Below are positions 8,866-17,019 of a DNA stretch of 64,000 nucleotides, in pieces. The stretch comes from Anaerobranca californiensis DSM 14826 (GTDB taxonomy: Bacteria > Bacillota > Proteinivoracia > Proteinivoracales > Proteinivoracaceae), in the NCBI RefSeq assembly GCF_900142275.1, contig NZ_FRAI01000005.1, forward strand, positions 310,001-374,000. Reading direction: 5' to 3'. The number at the start of each line of letters is the position of its first letter. Positions within the stretch are counted from its first letter, which is position 1. The notes beneath the pieces are model-generated. The model was not told the DNA's origin. It saw nothing but the letters and a program-made list of their open reading frames with translations, and did no database searches. The position numbers and the translations under genes were made by a program.

Positions 8866-9333
8866 CTAAAAAATTGCTGATATTATACCTACAATAAATG
8901 CCGTTACTACTCCAAAGACTATAACAGAACCTGCTAAAATAAACATTTTACTTCCTACCCCTAAAACAAGTCCTTCCCTTTTAAATTCCAATGCAGCACT
9001 GACCATGGAGTTGGCAAAGCCAGTTACTGGTACGGCAGTTCCAGCACCAGCAAATTTCCCAAGATCATCAAAAACTCCTAAAGCAGTTAAAAGCCCACCA
9101 ATAAAAATAACTGTTGCTACAGTGGGATTTGAGGCATCTTTCATTGACATATCAAAAAAATTGGCATAAAAACTTTGAATAAACTGTCCAATCAAACATA
9201 TAGTTCCCCCCACCCAAAAAGCATTGAAAAGATTTTTTAATAATGGGGGCTTAGGCTGTTTTTTTTGGACCATTTGACTATATTTAGTTTGTTTAATTTG
9301 TTGTTTCTTTTTCTTTTGACTTTCCTTTGACAT
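8866..9333 (-). CDS. spoVAC: Stage V sporulation protein AC
   Basis: SpoVAC is the channel subunit known in Bacillus to behave as a mechanosensitive pore for dipicolinate. The 155-residue protein has a Lys/Gln-rich cytosolic start (1-30), then about four membrane segments, with GAGTAVPVTGFANSM (about 96-110). It is the first gene of the operon; spoVAA and spoVAB are absent. The ATG follows GGAGGG. A matching SigF/SigG-type promoter lies 29-58 bases upstream. Confidence 0.95.
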   Translation of the reverse strand: MSKESQKKKKQQIKQTKYSQMVQKKQPKPPLLKNLFNAFWVGGTICLIGQFIQSFYANFFDMSMKDASNPTVATVIFIGGLLTALGVFDDLGKFAGAGTAVPVTGFANSMVSAALEFKREGLVLGVGSKMFILAGSVIVFGVVTAFIVGIISAIF

Positions 9334-9361
9334 AAAATTCCCTCCAACAAGATACTAAAAA

Positions 9362-9391
9362 TATTTTCACCGAATCTATGGGTAAATATAC
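9362..9391 (-). promoter_or_regulatory. SigF/SigG-type promoter for the spoVA operon
   Basis: On the minus strand GTATA is followed after 15 bases by GGTGAAAATA, which fits the forespore consensus GYATA-N15-GGnnAnAnTR at every defined position. It sits between the dodecin terminator and spoVAC, so the spoVA operon is a separate forespore unit rather than a read-through from sigF. Confidence 0.65.
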
Positions 9392-9394
9392 AAA

Positions 9395-9418
9395 ACCCTC
9401 CTATTTAGAGAGGGTCTT
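9395..9418 (-). terminator. Terminator after the dodecin gene
   Basis: On the minus strand ACCCTC and GAGGGT pair around a 9-base loop and are followed by TTTTG. It lies just past the dodecin stop. Confidence 0.65.
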
Positions 9419-9422
9419 TAGT

Positions 9423-9623
9423 TTATTTAACTTCAAAGGCAACATCTAAATTAGTTTTATACTCTACGATTCTACCATCTCGTACCACAGCGGTCATTCT
9501 TTTAATTTCTACCCCTGTTATGTTTTCTACACTTTCTTCCGCCCGGGCTAAAGCTTGGTTTGCAGCATCTTCCCAAGATTTTGGCGAATCTCCAACCAAT
9601 TCAATAATTTTAACTACTGACAT
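9423..9623 (-). CDS. Dodecin family flavin-binding protein
   Basis: The 66-residue protein beginning MSVVKIIELVGDSPKSWEDA is a typical dodecin. Dodecins form 12-subunit hollow spheres that store flavins (riboflavin or FMN) in the cytosol. Trp17 in SPKSWEDA aligns with the aromatic residue near the flavin site in archaeal and bacterial dodecins. The ATG is preceded by AAAGGAGG at 7 bases. It lies between sigF and spoVAC with its own terminator; why a flavin store sits in a sporulation region is not evident. Confidence 0.93.
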   Translation of the reverse strand: MSVVKIIELVGDSPKSWEDAANQALARAEESVENITGVEIKRMTAVVRDGRIVEYKTNLDVAFEVK

Positions 9624-9649
9624 CTATTTTACCTCCTTTAATTTTTATT

Positions 9650-9806
9650 TTATAATATATCCTTTTTTAGCTTACCCATTTTAAAAAAATTTATTTTTGG
9701 TATTTCTTCATCTGAAGGTTTCGGTCTAAAGAAAAATATGGAAAAAGCTGTAACGATAAAAATAACTAATATAAAAAAATAAAAATTTATATCTGGTTTG
9801 GTTCAT
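9650..9806 (-). pseudogene. Small single-span membrane protein gene with one-base frame break
   Basis: An ATG at 9806 with GAGGTG six bases upstream opens a frame (MNQTRYKFLFF) that ends after 26 codons. Removing one T from a 7-T run (9773-9779) gives a continuous 51-residue protein: one hydrophobic span (about 7-26) followed by a polar tail FRPKPSDEEIPKINFF and KMGKLKKDIL, ending at 9650. The tail has the composition of a real small membrane protein. No family was recognised. It may be a decayed gene, a sequencing indel or a recoding site. Confidence 0.5.
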
Positions 9807-9832
9807 AAAAAACACCTCAAATATAATATTCC

Positions 9833-9872
9833 CAAAAAAATAACAAGGTATAACCTAAGGCTATCCCTTGTT
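9833..9872 (-). terminator. Terminator overlapping the 3' end of sigF
   Basis: AACAAGG and CCTTGTT (9842-9848, 9866-9872) enclose a further paired ATA/TAT and CC/GG stem; on the minus strand it is followed by seven T. The hairpin includes the last codons and stop of sigF. Confidence 0.8.
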
Positions 9873-10619
9873 GTAGATATTTTTTAATTTATTGATAACT
9901 TTTTTTTCAATCCGGGAGACATGAACTTGGGAAATGTTTAATGTTTCGGCAATTTTCTGTTGGCTTTGTTCTTGGAAGTACCTTAAAATAATGACCTTTC
10001 GTTCAATACCTGTTAAATTAGCCAAAATTTCTTTTAACAACAATTTTTTATCTAGTTCTTCAGTAAAACTATTATCTTCCAAATAATCCTTTAAAGTATT
10101 GCCATTATCTTCACTTATTGGTTGTTCTAATGATGTGGGATTTTGTCCAGCTTCCAAAGCCATTACAACTTCTTCCGTAGAAATTCCTAAAGCACTGGCA
10201 ATTTCACTAATTTTTGCCCCCCGACCAAGTTCATTACTCAATTTTTCTTCCATTTCCTTTACAATTTTTGATAAAGCAATCTGTTGTCGACTAATTTTGA
10301 TAGGGTTATTGTCTCTAAAGTACATTTTAATTTCTCCTAAGATTTTAGGAACTGCATAAGTAGAAAACATGGTATTCATAGAAGGATCAAAGCGATCTAT
10401 GGCCTTTAAAAGACCAATAGCACCAATTTGAAACAGATCATCTTCGTCATAAACCCCTTTATATTTTTCAACTAACTTAGCCACTAACCTTAAGTTATGG
10501 TTAAACAACTTTTCCCTGGCATTTAAATCCCCTTGTTTTACAAGTTGAAAGAGTCTATTGACCTCATCAGCTTCTAAAGGTGGGTATTGGGTTATTTTAT
10601 CTTTTATCCTCTCCCACAT
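9861..10619 (-). CDS. sigF: RNA polymerase sporulation sigma factor SigF
   Basis: The first forespore-specific sigma factor, released from SpoIIAB after asymmetric division. The 252 residues carry region 2 (HNLRLVAKLVEKYKG, DDLFQIGAIGLLKAIDRFD, STYAVPKILGEIK), region 3 (SRQQIALSKIVKEMEE) and the region 4 helix-turn-helix near the C-terminus (SQQKIAETLNISQVHVSRIEKK). It is third in the spoIIAA-spoIIAB-sigF operon, 10 bases after spoIIAB. The probable target promoter upstream of spoVAC is in this window. Confidence 0.96.
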   Translation of the reverse strand: MWERIKDKITQYPPLEADEVNRLFQLVKQGDLNAREKLFNHNLRLVAKLVEKYKGVYDEDDLFQIGAIGLLKAIDRFDPSMNTMFSTYAVPKILGEIKMYFRDNNPIKISRQQIALSKIVKEMEEKLSNELGRGAKISEIASALGISTEEVVMALEAGQNPTSLEQPISEDNGNTLKDYLEDNSFTEELDKKLLLKEILANLTGIERKVIILRYFQEQSQQKIAETLNISQVHVSRIEKKVINKLKNIYNKG

Positions 10620-10629
10620 AATTATCTAC

Positions 10630-11061
10630 CTATTTTGCTTTCAAATTGTTAATTTTTTTTCTAAGGGTTATCTGAGTACCTGCCCCTACTTTAGATATGA
10701 TTTCTACTTCATCCATAAAACCTTCCATCACCGAAAACCCAAGGCCCGACCTTTCCATCTCAGGTTTTGAGGTATACAAAGGTTCCCTGGCCTGCTCGAT
10801 ATCTTCAATCCCCACCCCTTGATCTATTATATTAACTTCAAAGACATCATCATAAATTTTCGCTTTAATTTTTATTTCTCCTATACTGTCGGGATACCCA
10901 TGGATAATAGCATTGGTAACAGCTTCAGAAACTGCTGTTTTTAATTCATTTAAATCATTTAAGTCAGGGTCAAGCTGGGAGAAAAAAGCACCTACTACAG
11001 CCCTGGCAAAGGATTCATTTTTAGAATAACTAGGTATAATCAATTCCATATAATTTTCCAT
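10630..11061 (-). CDS. spoIIAB: Anti-sigma F factor / serine kinase SpoIIAB
   Basis: SpoIIAB binds SigF and also phosphorylates SpoIIAA. The 143 residues show the GHKL ATPase N-box SEAVTNAIIHGYPD (about 45-58), the G1 box DQGVGIEDIEQA (about 88-99) and the GLGFSVMEGFMDEV motif (about 113-126). It begins at the base after the spoIIAA stop. Met1 or Met5 could be the start; Bacillus alignments favour a start close to Met5, but both are near the ribosome site. Confidence 0.96.
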   Translation of the reverse strand: MENYMELIIPSYSKNESFARAVVGAFFSQLDPDLNDLNELKTAVSEAVTNAIIHGYPDSIGEIKIKAKIYDDVFEVNIIDQGVGIEDIEQAREPLYTSKPEMERSGLGFSVMEGFMDEVEIISKVGAGTQITLRKKINNLKAK

Positions 11062-11409
11062 TTACTTCCCCTCCTTTAAAAATTTCATTCCTTGGGGTAT
11101 ATCATCAAAAACTTTGATTATTTTATGCAAACCTGAAATTTGGAAAATTTTTTTAACCGTTTCATTAAGCCCTGTTACCACCAACTTCCCACCTATTCTT
11201 TCCAGCTCTTTATATCTGCCAAGAATAACTCCAACACCGGAGCTATCCATAAACTTTAGCCCTTTTAAATCTAATATAACCTTTGTGGCGATTTCTTTTT
11301 GAATTTCTTTTTGTAAAACTTCCCTAACTTCTACAGCGGTGTGATGATCCAATTCCCCCACGAGGGAAGCAATCAAGAACTTATTTTCATAGCGAATATC
11401 TACTTTCAC
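11062..11409 (-). CDS. spoIIAA: Anti-anti-sigma factor SpoIIAA
   Basis: A STAS-domain protein of 115 residues that frees SigF by binding SpoIIAB when dephosphorylated by SpoIIE. The phosphorylation motif FMDSSGVGVILGRY places the target serine at about S57. The start is a GTG at 11409, 9 bases after a GGGGG ribosome site. A SigH-type promoter lies 36-64 bases upstream, downstream of the dacF terminator. Confidence 0.96.
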   Translation of the reverse strand: MKVDIRYENKFLIASLVGELDHHTAVEVREVLQKEIQKEIATKVILDLKGLKFMDSSGVGVILGRYKELERIGGKLVVTGLNETVKKIFQISGLHKIIKVFDDIPQGMKFLKEGK

Positions 11410-11444
11410 ATAGTATTCCCCCTTCTCCTATAAACTCATTATTA

Positions 11445-11473
11445 TTTTTCGCTAAAAATTACCTTATTCCTCC
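11445..11473 (-). promoter_or_regulatory. SigH-type promoter of the spoIIA operon
   Basis: On the minus strand GGAGGAATA (fits RnAGGAwWW) is followed after 11 bases by AGCGAAAAA (one mismatch to RnnGAATww). spoIIA is driven by SigH and Spo0A in Bacillus. No clear TGTCGAA Spo0A box was seen close by. Confidence 0.5.
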
Positions 11474-11493
11474 TTTAATTTTAAATTTTCTAT

Positions 11494-11526
11494 AAAAAAA
11501 GATTTACCCTAAAACTCGGGTAAACC
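11494..11526 (-). terminator. Terminator between dacF and spoIIAA
   Basis: GTTTACCC and GGGTAAAT pair around an 8-base loop, followed on the minus strand by CTTTTTTT. It separates dacF from the spoIIA operon. Confidence 0.75.
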
Positions 11527-11535
11527 TTATCTTAA

Positions 11536-12684
11536 TTATTTAACTTTTTCCAACATCTTAATAAACAACCGTCCCATTAAAGTAAAGGGTCCAGCTTTTC
11601 CCACATCTTCATCAACTATTAAATTGACGGTTTTAATAACTTCATCACCTTTAATAACTTCTATATTTCCCACAACTTGCCCTTTAATTAAAGGTGCCGT
11701 TAATTTATTAGGCAAATTAATCCTATGTGTTATATCTTCTTTCCCTTTTTTATCTAGAAGAACTGATACATCATCTTCCGTAATTACATTTATCTTTTCC
11801 TTTATCCCTTTATCTACTACTAAGTTTTCTATTACATCCCCTTTTTTATTTATATGTACTGTTTTGTAAGTTCCAAAACCTAAATTTAAAAGTTGAGAAA
11901 CTTCTTTAAGCCTAATATCTGGATTAGGTGCTTTCATTATAACTGCAATAAAACGGGTATCATCTCTCTTAGCTGTCGCTGAAAGACAATATCCCGCCTC
12001 AGTTGTCCAGCCAGTCTTTAAACCATCGGCACCAGGATAATTACGCAAAAACTTCAAATTGGTATTAGATAAATAAACTCTACCTAAAAAGTTGGTGTCC
12101 CATTGGATTGTTGTCCACTGATAAATTATCTCATGTTTGAGGAGTTCTCTAGACATTAAAGCTATATCATATGCAGAACTGACATTTCCTCCCCCTTCAA
12201 CAGGTAACCCCGAGGAATTGACAAATTTTGTGTTTTTCATCCCCAATTCTTCTGCCCTTTTATTCATAGCTTCAATAAACCCTTCATAGCTGCCACCTAT
12301 ATGTTCTGCTATCACCACCGAAGCATCATTAGCGGACCCAACAGCCACTGCTATTAAAGCATCCCTTAAAGATATTTGTTCTCCTTGCTCAAGGAAAATT
12401 TGAGTTCCACCCATTTCTTTAGCCCTTTGGCTTGTAGTTAACATATCATCTAAACTAACCTTCCCTTCCTCCACAGCTTCAAGGGCTAATAACATTGTCA
12501 TTATCTTGCTAATACTAGCCATAGGTAAAGGTTCATGGGCATTTTTTTCAAAAATAACTGTTCCTGTTGACTGTTCCATCAATACTGCAGCTTGACTCTC
12601 CAATTCTAAAGCATAACTAACCCTTTGATTGGGAAACAGGAGAAAAAATGTTAGGATTAGCAAAATACAAATGCACCTTTTCAC
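11536..12684 (-). CDS. dacF: D-alanyl-D-alanine carboxypeptidase (DacF type)
   Basis: A penicillin-binding peptidase S11 that trims D-Ala from peptidoglycan stem peptides. It has an N-terminal signal segment (residues 1-25), the catalytic SxxK motif in PLPMASISKIMTM (about 55-67), SAN-type motif VGSANDASV (about 115-123) and the KTG motif in DGLKTGWTTEAG (about 219-230), then the C-terminal PBP5-like domain. Start is a GTG with GGAGG 8 bases upstream. In Bacillus dacF is forespore-expressed and precedes spoIIAA, as here; a poor SigF-like match upstream could not be made convincing. Confidence 0.94.
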   Translation of the reverse strand: MKRCICILLILTFFLLFPNQRVSYALELESQAAVLMEQSTGTVIFEKNAHEPLPMASISKIMTMLLALEAVEEGKVSLDDMLTTSQRAKEMGGTQIFLEQGEQISLRDALIAVAVGSANDASVVIAEHIGGSYEGFIEAMNKRAEELGMKNTKFVNSSGLPVEGGGNVSSAYDIALMSRELLKHEIIYQWTTIQWDTNFLGRVYLSNTNLKFLRNYPGADGLKTGWTTEAGYCLSATAKRDDTRFIAVIMKAPNPDIRLKEVSQLLNLGFGTYKTVHINKKGDVIENLVVDKGIKEKINVITEDDVSVLLDKKGKEDITHRINLPNKLTAPLIKGQVVGNIEVIKGDEVIKTVNLIVDEDVGKAGPFTLMGRLFIKMLEKVK

Positions 12685-12780
12685 AAAAAAACCTCCTATT
12701 AGTTAAAATTTACCGTTAAATTACAACTATAGCTTTCCCAATATTTGTGAAAAAATGCATGTAGTTGGTAATTGATTATC

Positions 12781-12812
12781 AAAAAGGCAGTGGAATATAC
12801 CACCGCCTTTTT
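12781..12812 (-). terminator. Terminator after pdp
   Basis: AAAAAGGCGGTGG and CCACTGCCTTTTT pair over 13 bases (one wobble) around TATATT; the T run follows on the minus strand. It ends the xerD-deoB-punA-pdp string. Confidence 0.85.
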
Positions 12813-12814
12813 CA

Positions 12815-14140
12815 TTAAAATTTCTTTATGCCATCTTTTGTAACTATCCCGTAAATCAATGGAATTGGTTGAGTCTTTTCCTGGGAAATTGTAAATTTAT
12901 TTAAAACTTCTCCAACTAACTTTTCTCCCTTTTCTTTGTCATTTACATACATAGTAGCAATAATTTCCCCTTGCTCAACATAGTCCCCTACTTTTTTGTT
13001 GATGACCAGACCAACGCCATAATCTATTTTGTCTTCTTTTTTAGCCCTTCCTGCCCCTAAAACCATAGCCAATGTTCCTAAACCTTCTGCGTCTATTTTT
13101 CCAATATAGCCGGAAGTAGTACTCTTAACTTCTATTTGTTCTTTTGCCAATGGCAATAAAGTGTAATCATCTATAACTCTAGGATCTCCATCTTGAGAAA
13201 TTATAAACTCCCTAAACTTCTCTAAAGCTTTACCATTAGCTATCACTTCATTTAATAGTTCTTTTGCCTCAAGTTCATTTTTACATACCTTAGCAATTAA
13301 CAACATTTGAGTTGCCAATTCGATACATAAATCCAACAAGTCTTGTGGTCCTTTACCTTTTAGTGTTTCAATAGCTTCAATTACTTCTAAGGAATTACCG
13401 ATAGCATTACCTAAAGGTTGGTTCATATCAGTAATAAAAGCAACTGTTTCCCTTCCCAGATGTTCCCCTATATTGACCATCTCTTGGGCTAAGGCAAAAG
13501 AACCCTCTAAGGTTTTCATAAAAGCTCCGTCCCCAGTTTTTACATCTAAAACAATACCATCGGCACCGGCAGCTAACTTTTTACTCATGATTGAGCTAGC
13601 TATCAAAGGAATGCTATCTACCGTTGCAGTGACATCCCTTAAACTGTAAAGTTTACCATCGGCAGGGGCAAGTTTTGCCGTTTGCCCCATAACCGCTATT
13701 TTAGTTTTATTAACCTTTTCAATAAACTCTTCCTTCGTTAAATCAATGCGAAAACCAGGGATAGATTCTAATTTATCCAAAGTACCTCCTGTATGGCCTA
13801 ATCCCCTACCAGACATTTTAGCAACTGGAGCTCCACAGGCTGCTACTAATGGCCCTAATACTAAAGTTGTAGTATCACCAACTCCACCGGTACTGTGTTT
13901 ATCAACTTTAATTCCTTCGATTCCTTTTAAATCAATGGTTTCCCCAGAATTTATAATACTATTTGTCAAATATGCCGTTTCCTGTGAAGTCATCCCTTGG
14001 AAAAAAACTGCCATAGCAAAGGCTGACATCTGATAATCGGGGATATCCCCTTTAGTATACCCTTGGATCAAAAAGTCAATTTCTCCTTCAGTTAGTTCCT
14101 TACCTTGACGCTTTTTTAAAATTATATCAACAGCCCTCAT
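12815..14140 (-). CDS. pdp: Pyrimidine-nucleoside phosphorylase
   Basis: Catalyses phosphorolysis of uridine, thymidine and deoxyuridine to the base and (deoxy)ribose 1-phosphate. The 441 residues match the family from MRAVDIILKKRQGKELT onward. Seen: the phosphate and base motif KVDKHSTGGVGDTTT (about 80-94), the family signature SGRGLGHTGGTLDKLES (about 110-126), and the C-terminal domain that closes on the substrate. It follows the two purine phosphorylases and deoB, so the operon would feed ribose 1-phosphate into central metabolism. Confidence 0.96.
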   Translation of the reverse strand: MRAVDIILKKRQGKELTEGEIDFLIQGYTKGDIPDYQMSAFAMAVFFQGMTSQETAYLTNSIINSGETIDLKGIEGIKVDKHSTGGVGDTTTLVLGPLVAACGAPVAKMSGRGLGHTGGTLDKLESIPGFRIDLTKEEFIEKVNKTKIAVMGQTAKLAPADGKLYSLRDVTATVDSIPLIASSIMSKKLAAGADGIVLDVKTGDGAFMKTLEGSFALAQEMVNIGEHLGRETVAFITDMNQPLGNAIGNSLEVIEAIETLKGKGPQDLLDLCIELATQMLLIAKVCKNELEAKELLNEVIANGKALEKFREFIISQDGDPRVIDDYTLLPLAKEQIEVKSTTSGYIGKIDAEGLGTLAMVLGAGRAKKEDKIDYGVGLVINKKVGDYVEQGEIIATMYVNDKEKGEKLVGEVLNKFTISQEKTQPIPLIYGIVTKDGIKKF

Positions 14141-14141
14141 T

Positions 14142-14966
14142 TTACAATGCCACCTCTTTTAACCATCCTTTTACTAAACTTATAAACTTAGGACGGGTTT
14201 GATTGGCAATTTTTACTACCTGTTCATGGGTTAACGGCTCTAATTCATCGGGAATAGCCATATCGGTAATGCAAGATATACCCAATACTTTGATTCCTAA
14301 ATAATTAGCTACGATTACTTCTGGAACTGTTGACATCCCCACTGTATCTCCACCTAAGGTAATAAGCATTCTAAGTTCTGCCGGAGTACAATAAGAAGGT
14401 CCTGTTACCGGTGCATAAACACCTTTTTGAACTTTAATATTTAACTTATCGGCAACCCTTTCGGCAATGGCGATAAACTCCCTGTTGTAAGCTTCTGACA
14501 TATCGGGGAATCTAGGTCCTAATTCTTCATAGTTAGGTCCAATTAGAGGGTTAGTAAAATAGGTGTTGATGTGATCTGTAATTAACATTAAATCCCCTGC
14601 AGCAAAATTTTTGTTTAAACCACCACAGGCATTGGTAACAACTAATCCTTTAATTCCTAAAGCACGCATTACATAAACTGGAAAAGTTACTTCTTGTAAA
14701 GAATAACCTTCATAATAATGAAACCTTCCTTGCATTGCAACTACTTTTTTACCTTCTAATTTTCCAATAACTAATCTACCGGCATGACCACTTACTGTGG
14801 ATTTAGGAAAATGGGGAATTTCTTCATAAGGAACTGCCACTTTATCTTCAATTTCATCAGCTAAAGTTCCTAATCCTGAACCTAAAATTAAACCTATTTC
14901 TGGAGTAATATCAACCTTTGATTTGATAACTTCTACCGCTTCATTAATTTTTTGAAGTAAATTCAC
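14142..14966 (-). CDS. Purine-nucleoside phosphorylase paralog with altered base-site residues
   Basis: A trimeric low-molecular-mass PNP family member of 274 residues: GSGLGTLADEIE (29-40), the phosphate-binding HAGRLVIG and RFHYYEGY, and TGPSYCTPAE (188-197). Where the neighbour and classic PNP have Glu (YET) this has Cys193, and where they have Asn (ITN) this has Asp235. Those two residues hold the 6-oxopurine; Asp in place of Asn is known to favour 6-aminopurines in engineered human PNP and in MTAP-type enzymes. I infer a changed substrate, perhaps adenosine or methylthioadenosine. GTG start with GGGAGG at 8 bases. Confidence 0.88.
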   Translation of the reverse strand: MNLLQKINEAVEVIKSKVDITPEIGLILGSGLGTLADEIEDKVAVPYEEIPHFPKSTVSGHAGRLVIGKLEGKKVVAMQGRFHYYEGYSLQEVTFPVYVMRALGIKGLVVTNACGGLNKNFAAGDLMLITDHINTYFTNPLIGPNYEELGPRFPDMSEAYNREFIAIAERVADKLNIKVQKGVYAPVTGPSYCTPAELRMLITLGGDTVGMSTVPEVIVANYLGIKVLGISCITDMAIPDELEPLTHEQVVKIANQTRPKFISLVKGWLKEVAL

Positions 14967-14979
14967 AGTAAATACCTCC

Positions 14980-15801
14980 CTATATTTCTTTTATGATATT
15001 TTTAACTAATTGAATAAAATCTTCTCTAACCTGTTTTGTAACTTGAATAACTTCACTGTGATCTAAAGGCTGATCTAAAATACCTGCCGCCATATTGGTT
15101 ATACAAGATATCCCTAAAACCTTTAACCCACAGTGGTTAGCTACTATTACTTCTGGTACAGTTGACATACCGACAGCATCTCCCCCAATAGTCCTAACCA
15201 TTTCTATTTCTTGGGGAGTTTCATAATTAGGGCCAGAAAAACCAACATATACCCCTTCGGCTAAGTTTATACCTAAACTTTGGGCCACCTTTTTGGCGAT
15301 CTTTCCTAAGTCTTTATTATAAGCCTCTGACATGTCGGGGAATCTTACTCCTAATTCATCTAAATTAGGCCCAATTAAAGGATTGCTCCCTGTCAAATTA
15401 ATGTGATCCGTAATTAACATCAATTGTCCTACATTAAACCCTTTATTTACTCCCCCCGCAGCATTAGTGACTAAAAGTTTTTCAACACCTAATAATTTCA
15501 TCACCCTAACGGGGAAAGTAACTTCTATTTGGCTATATCCTTCGTAATAGTGAAACCTTCCTTGCATTGCAACAACTGATTTTCCTTGTAAATAACCGAA
15601 AACCAAATTACCAGCATGGCCAGAGACAGTGGAAACAGGGAAATTAGGTATTTCTTCATAGGGTATTTTTACAGCATCTTCAATTTCCTCTGCTAACACA
15701 CCTAAGCCGGAACCTAAAATCATTCCAATTTCTGGCTGAAAGGAAACCCTTTCCTTAAGATAACTAACTGTTTGATTAAGTTTTTCCATTAAGTTCTCCA
15801 C
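14980..15801 (-). CDS. punA: Purine-nucleoside phosphorylase, inosine/guanosine type
   Basis: Splits inosine, guanosine and deoxy forms with phosphate. The 273 residues keep the 6-oxopurine residues Glu194 (GPNYETPQE) and Asn236 (CITNMAAG), the GSGLGVLAEE loop at 30-39 and RFHYYEGYS. GTG start preceded by GGGAGG at 7 bases. It sits 13 bases before the paralog and 15 bases after deoB; the pair looks like a tandem duplication followed by divergence of the downstream copy. Confidence 0.95.
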   Translation of the reverse strand: MENLMEKLNQTVSYLKERVSFQPEIGMILGSGLGVLAEEIEDAVKIPYEEIPNFPVSTVSGHAGNLVFGYLQGKSVVAMQGRFHYYEGYSQIEVTFPVRVMKLLGVEKLLVTNAAGGVNKGFNVGQLMLITDHINLTGSNPLIGPNLDELGVRFPDMSEAYNKDLGKIAKKVAQSLGINLAEGVYVGFSGPNYETPQEIEMVRTIGGDAVGMSTVPEVIVANHCGLKVLGISCITNMAAGILDQPLDHSEVIQVTKQVREDFIQLVKNIIKEI

Positions 15802-15816
15802 TAAAATACCTCCCTT

Positions 15817-16968
15817 TTAAATTAAGCTTTTACCACTATATTGATCCTTTAAATTAAAAATTTTAACTAGTGTTGCCGCTACATCTACAAAACTTTCCCT
15901 TACTCCTAAAGGTTGTACTGGTAATTTTTTTCCATAAACTAAAATGGGTACATATTCCCTTGTATGGTCAGTTCCTGGGTGTGTTGGATCACAACCATGG
16001 TCAGCGGTAATTATTAATATATCTTCTTCTTTTAGATTATCTAAAATTTTACCTACCATTTGGTCAGTTTCCATCAAAGCTTTACCATAACCTTCTACAT
16101 CATTTCTATGGCCATAAAGCATATCAAAATCCACCAAATTAGTCATTATCAACCCTGAAAAATCCTCTTTTAAAGACTCAATGGTCTTTTGTAATCCATC
16201 TAAATTAGATTTAGATTTTAAACTTTTAGTTATTCCTACTCCACCATAAATATCCCAAATCTTACCTATGGAAAGGACTTCATATCCTTCTTCCTGTAAA
16301 GATTGGAGAACTATTTTTCTATCTGGCAGTCGGGAAAAATCCTTTCTGTTAGTGGTACGGCTGAAATTTCCTGGCTGTCCAATAAAGGGGCGGGCAATTA
16401 CCCTACCTACTCCATGATCTCCAACTAACATTTCCCTAGCTATCCTGCACATCTCATAAAGTTCTTCAAGGGGGATAACTTCTTCATGGGCAGCTATTTG
16501 AAAAACACTATCAGCAGATGTATAAACTATAGGGTAACCAGTTTTTACATGTTCTTCCCCTAAATCTTCAATTATTTGTGTCCCAGAGGCTGGATAATTA
16601 CCTAAAGTTTTTCTACCAATCCTTTTTTCAAATTCTTCTATTAAATCTTGGGGAAAACCATTGGGATATGTGGGGAATGGTTTATCTAAAATATAGCCAG
16701 CTATTTCCCAGTGACCAGTTGTGGTATCTTTACCCGGTGATTTTTCCGCCATTTTCCCATAAGATGCAATTGGTTTTTCTACCGGTGCAACTCCTTTGAT
16801 GGGGTGAATGTTGCCTAAACCCATTTTTTGAAGGGTAGGAAGATTTAAGCCTCCTAAAGCGTTGGCAATATTGGCCAAGGTATTGGCCCCTTCATCATTG
16901 TAGAGATGGGCATCTGGGAGTGCTCCAATCCCTACACTATCTAATACTAGTAAAACTACTCTTTTCAT
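15817..16968 (-). CDS. deoB: Phosphopentomutase
   Basis: Interconverts (deoxy)ribose 1-phosphate and 5-phosphate, linking the nucleoside phosphorylases next door to the pentose phosphate pool. An alkaline-phosphatase-superfamily enzyme with metal-site motifs [12 protein letters not shown] near the start, [11 protein letters not shown] (about 78-88) holding the phospho-acceptor Thr, and the late [22 protein letters not shown] block. Two in-frame ATGs lie after the GGAGG; the second (16968) has the better 8-base spacing and is chosen, giving 383 residues, while the first is only 2 bases away. Confidence 0.96.
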   Translation of the reverse strand: MKRVVLLVLDSVGIGALPDAHLYNDEGANTLANIANALGGLNLPTLQKMGLGNIHPIKGVAPVEKPIASYGKMAEKSPGKDTTTGHWEIAGYILDKPFPTYPNGFPQDLIEEFEKRIGRKTLGNYPASGTQIIEDLGEEHVKTGYPIVYTSADSVFQIAAHEEVIPLEELYEMCRIAREMLVGDHGVGRVIARPFIGQPGNFSRTTNRKDFSRLPDRKIVLQSLQEEGYEVLSIGKIWDIYGGVGITKSLKSKSNLDGLQKTIESLKEDFSGLIMTNLVDFDMLYGHRNDVEGYGKALMETDQMVGKILDNLKEEDILIITADHGCDPTHPGTDHTREYVPILVYGKKLPVQPLGVRESFVDVAATLVKIFNLKDQYSGKSLI

Positions 16969-17019
16969 TTTCATTACCTCCTTTATTAGTTAGACATCTG
17001 ACAACTTACAGAAAAAGAA

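Noticed and set aside
12685-12780. A SigF promoter for dacF (GCATT...GGGAAAGCTA)
   Set aside because: Mismatches in both elements and a 14-base spacer; too weak to list.
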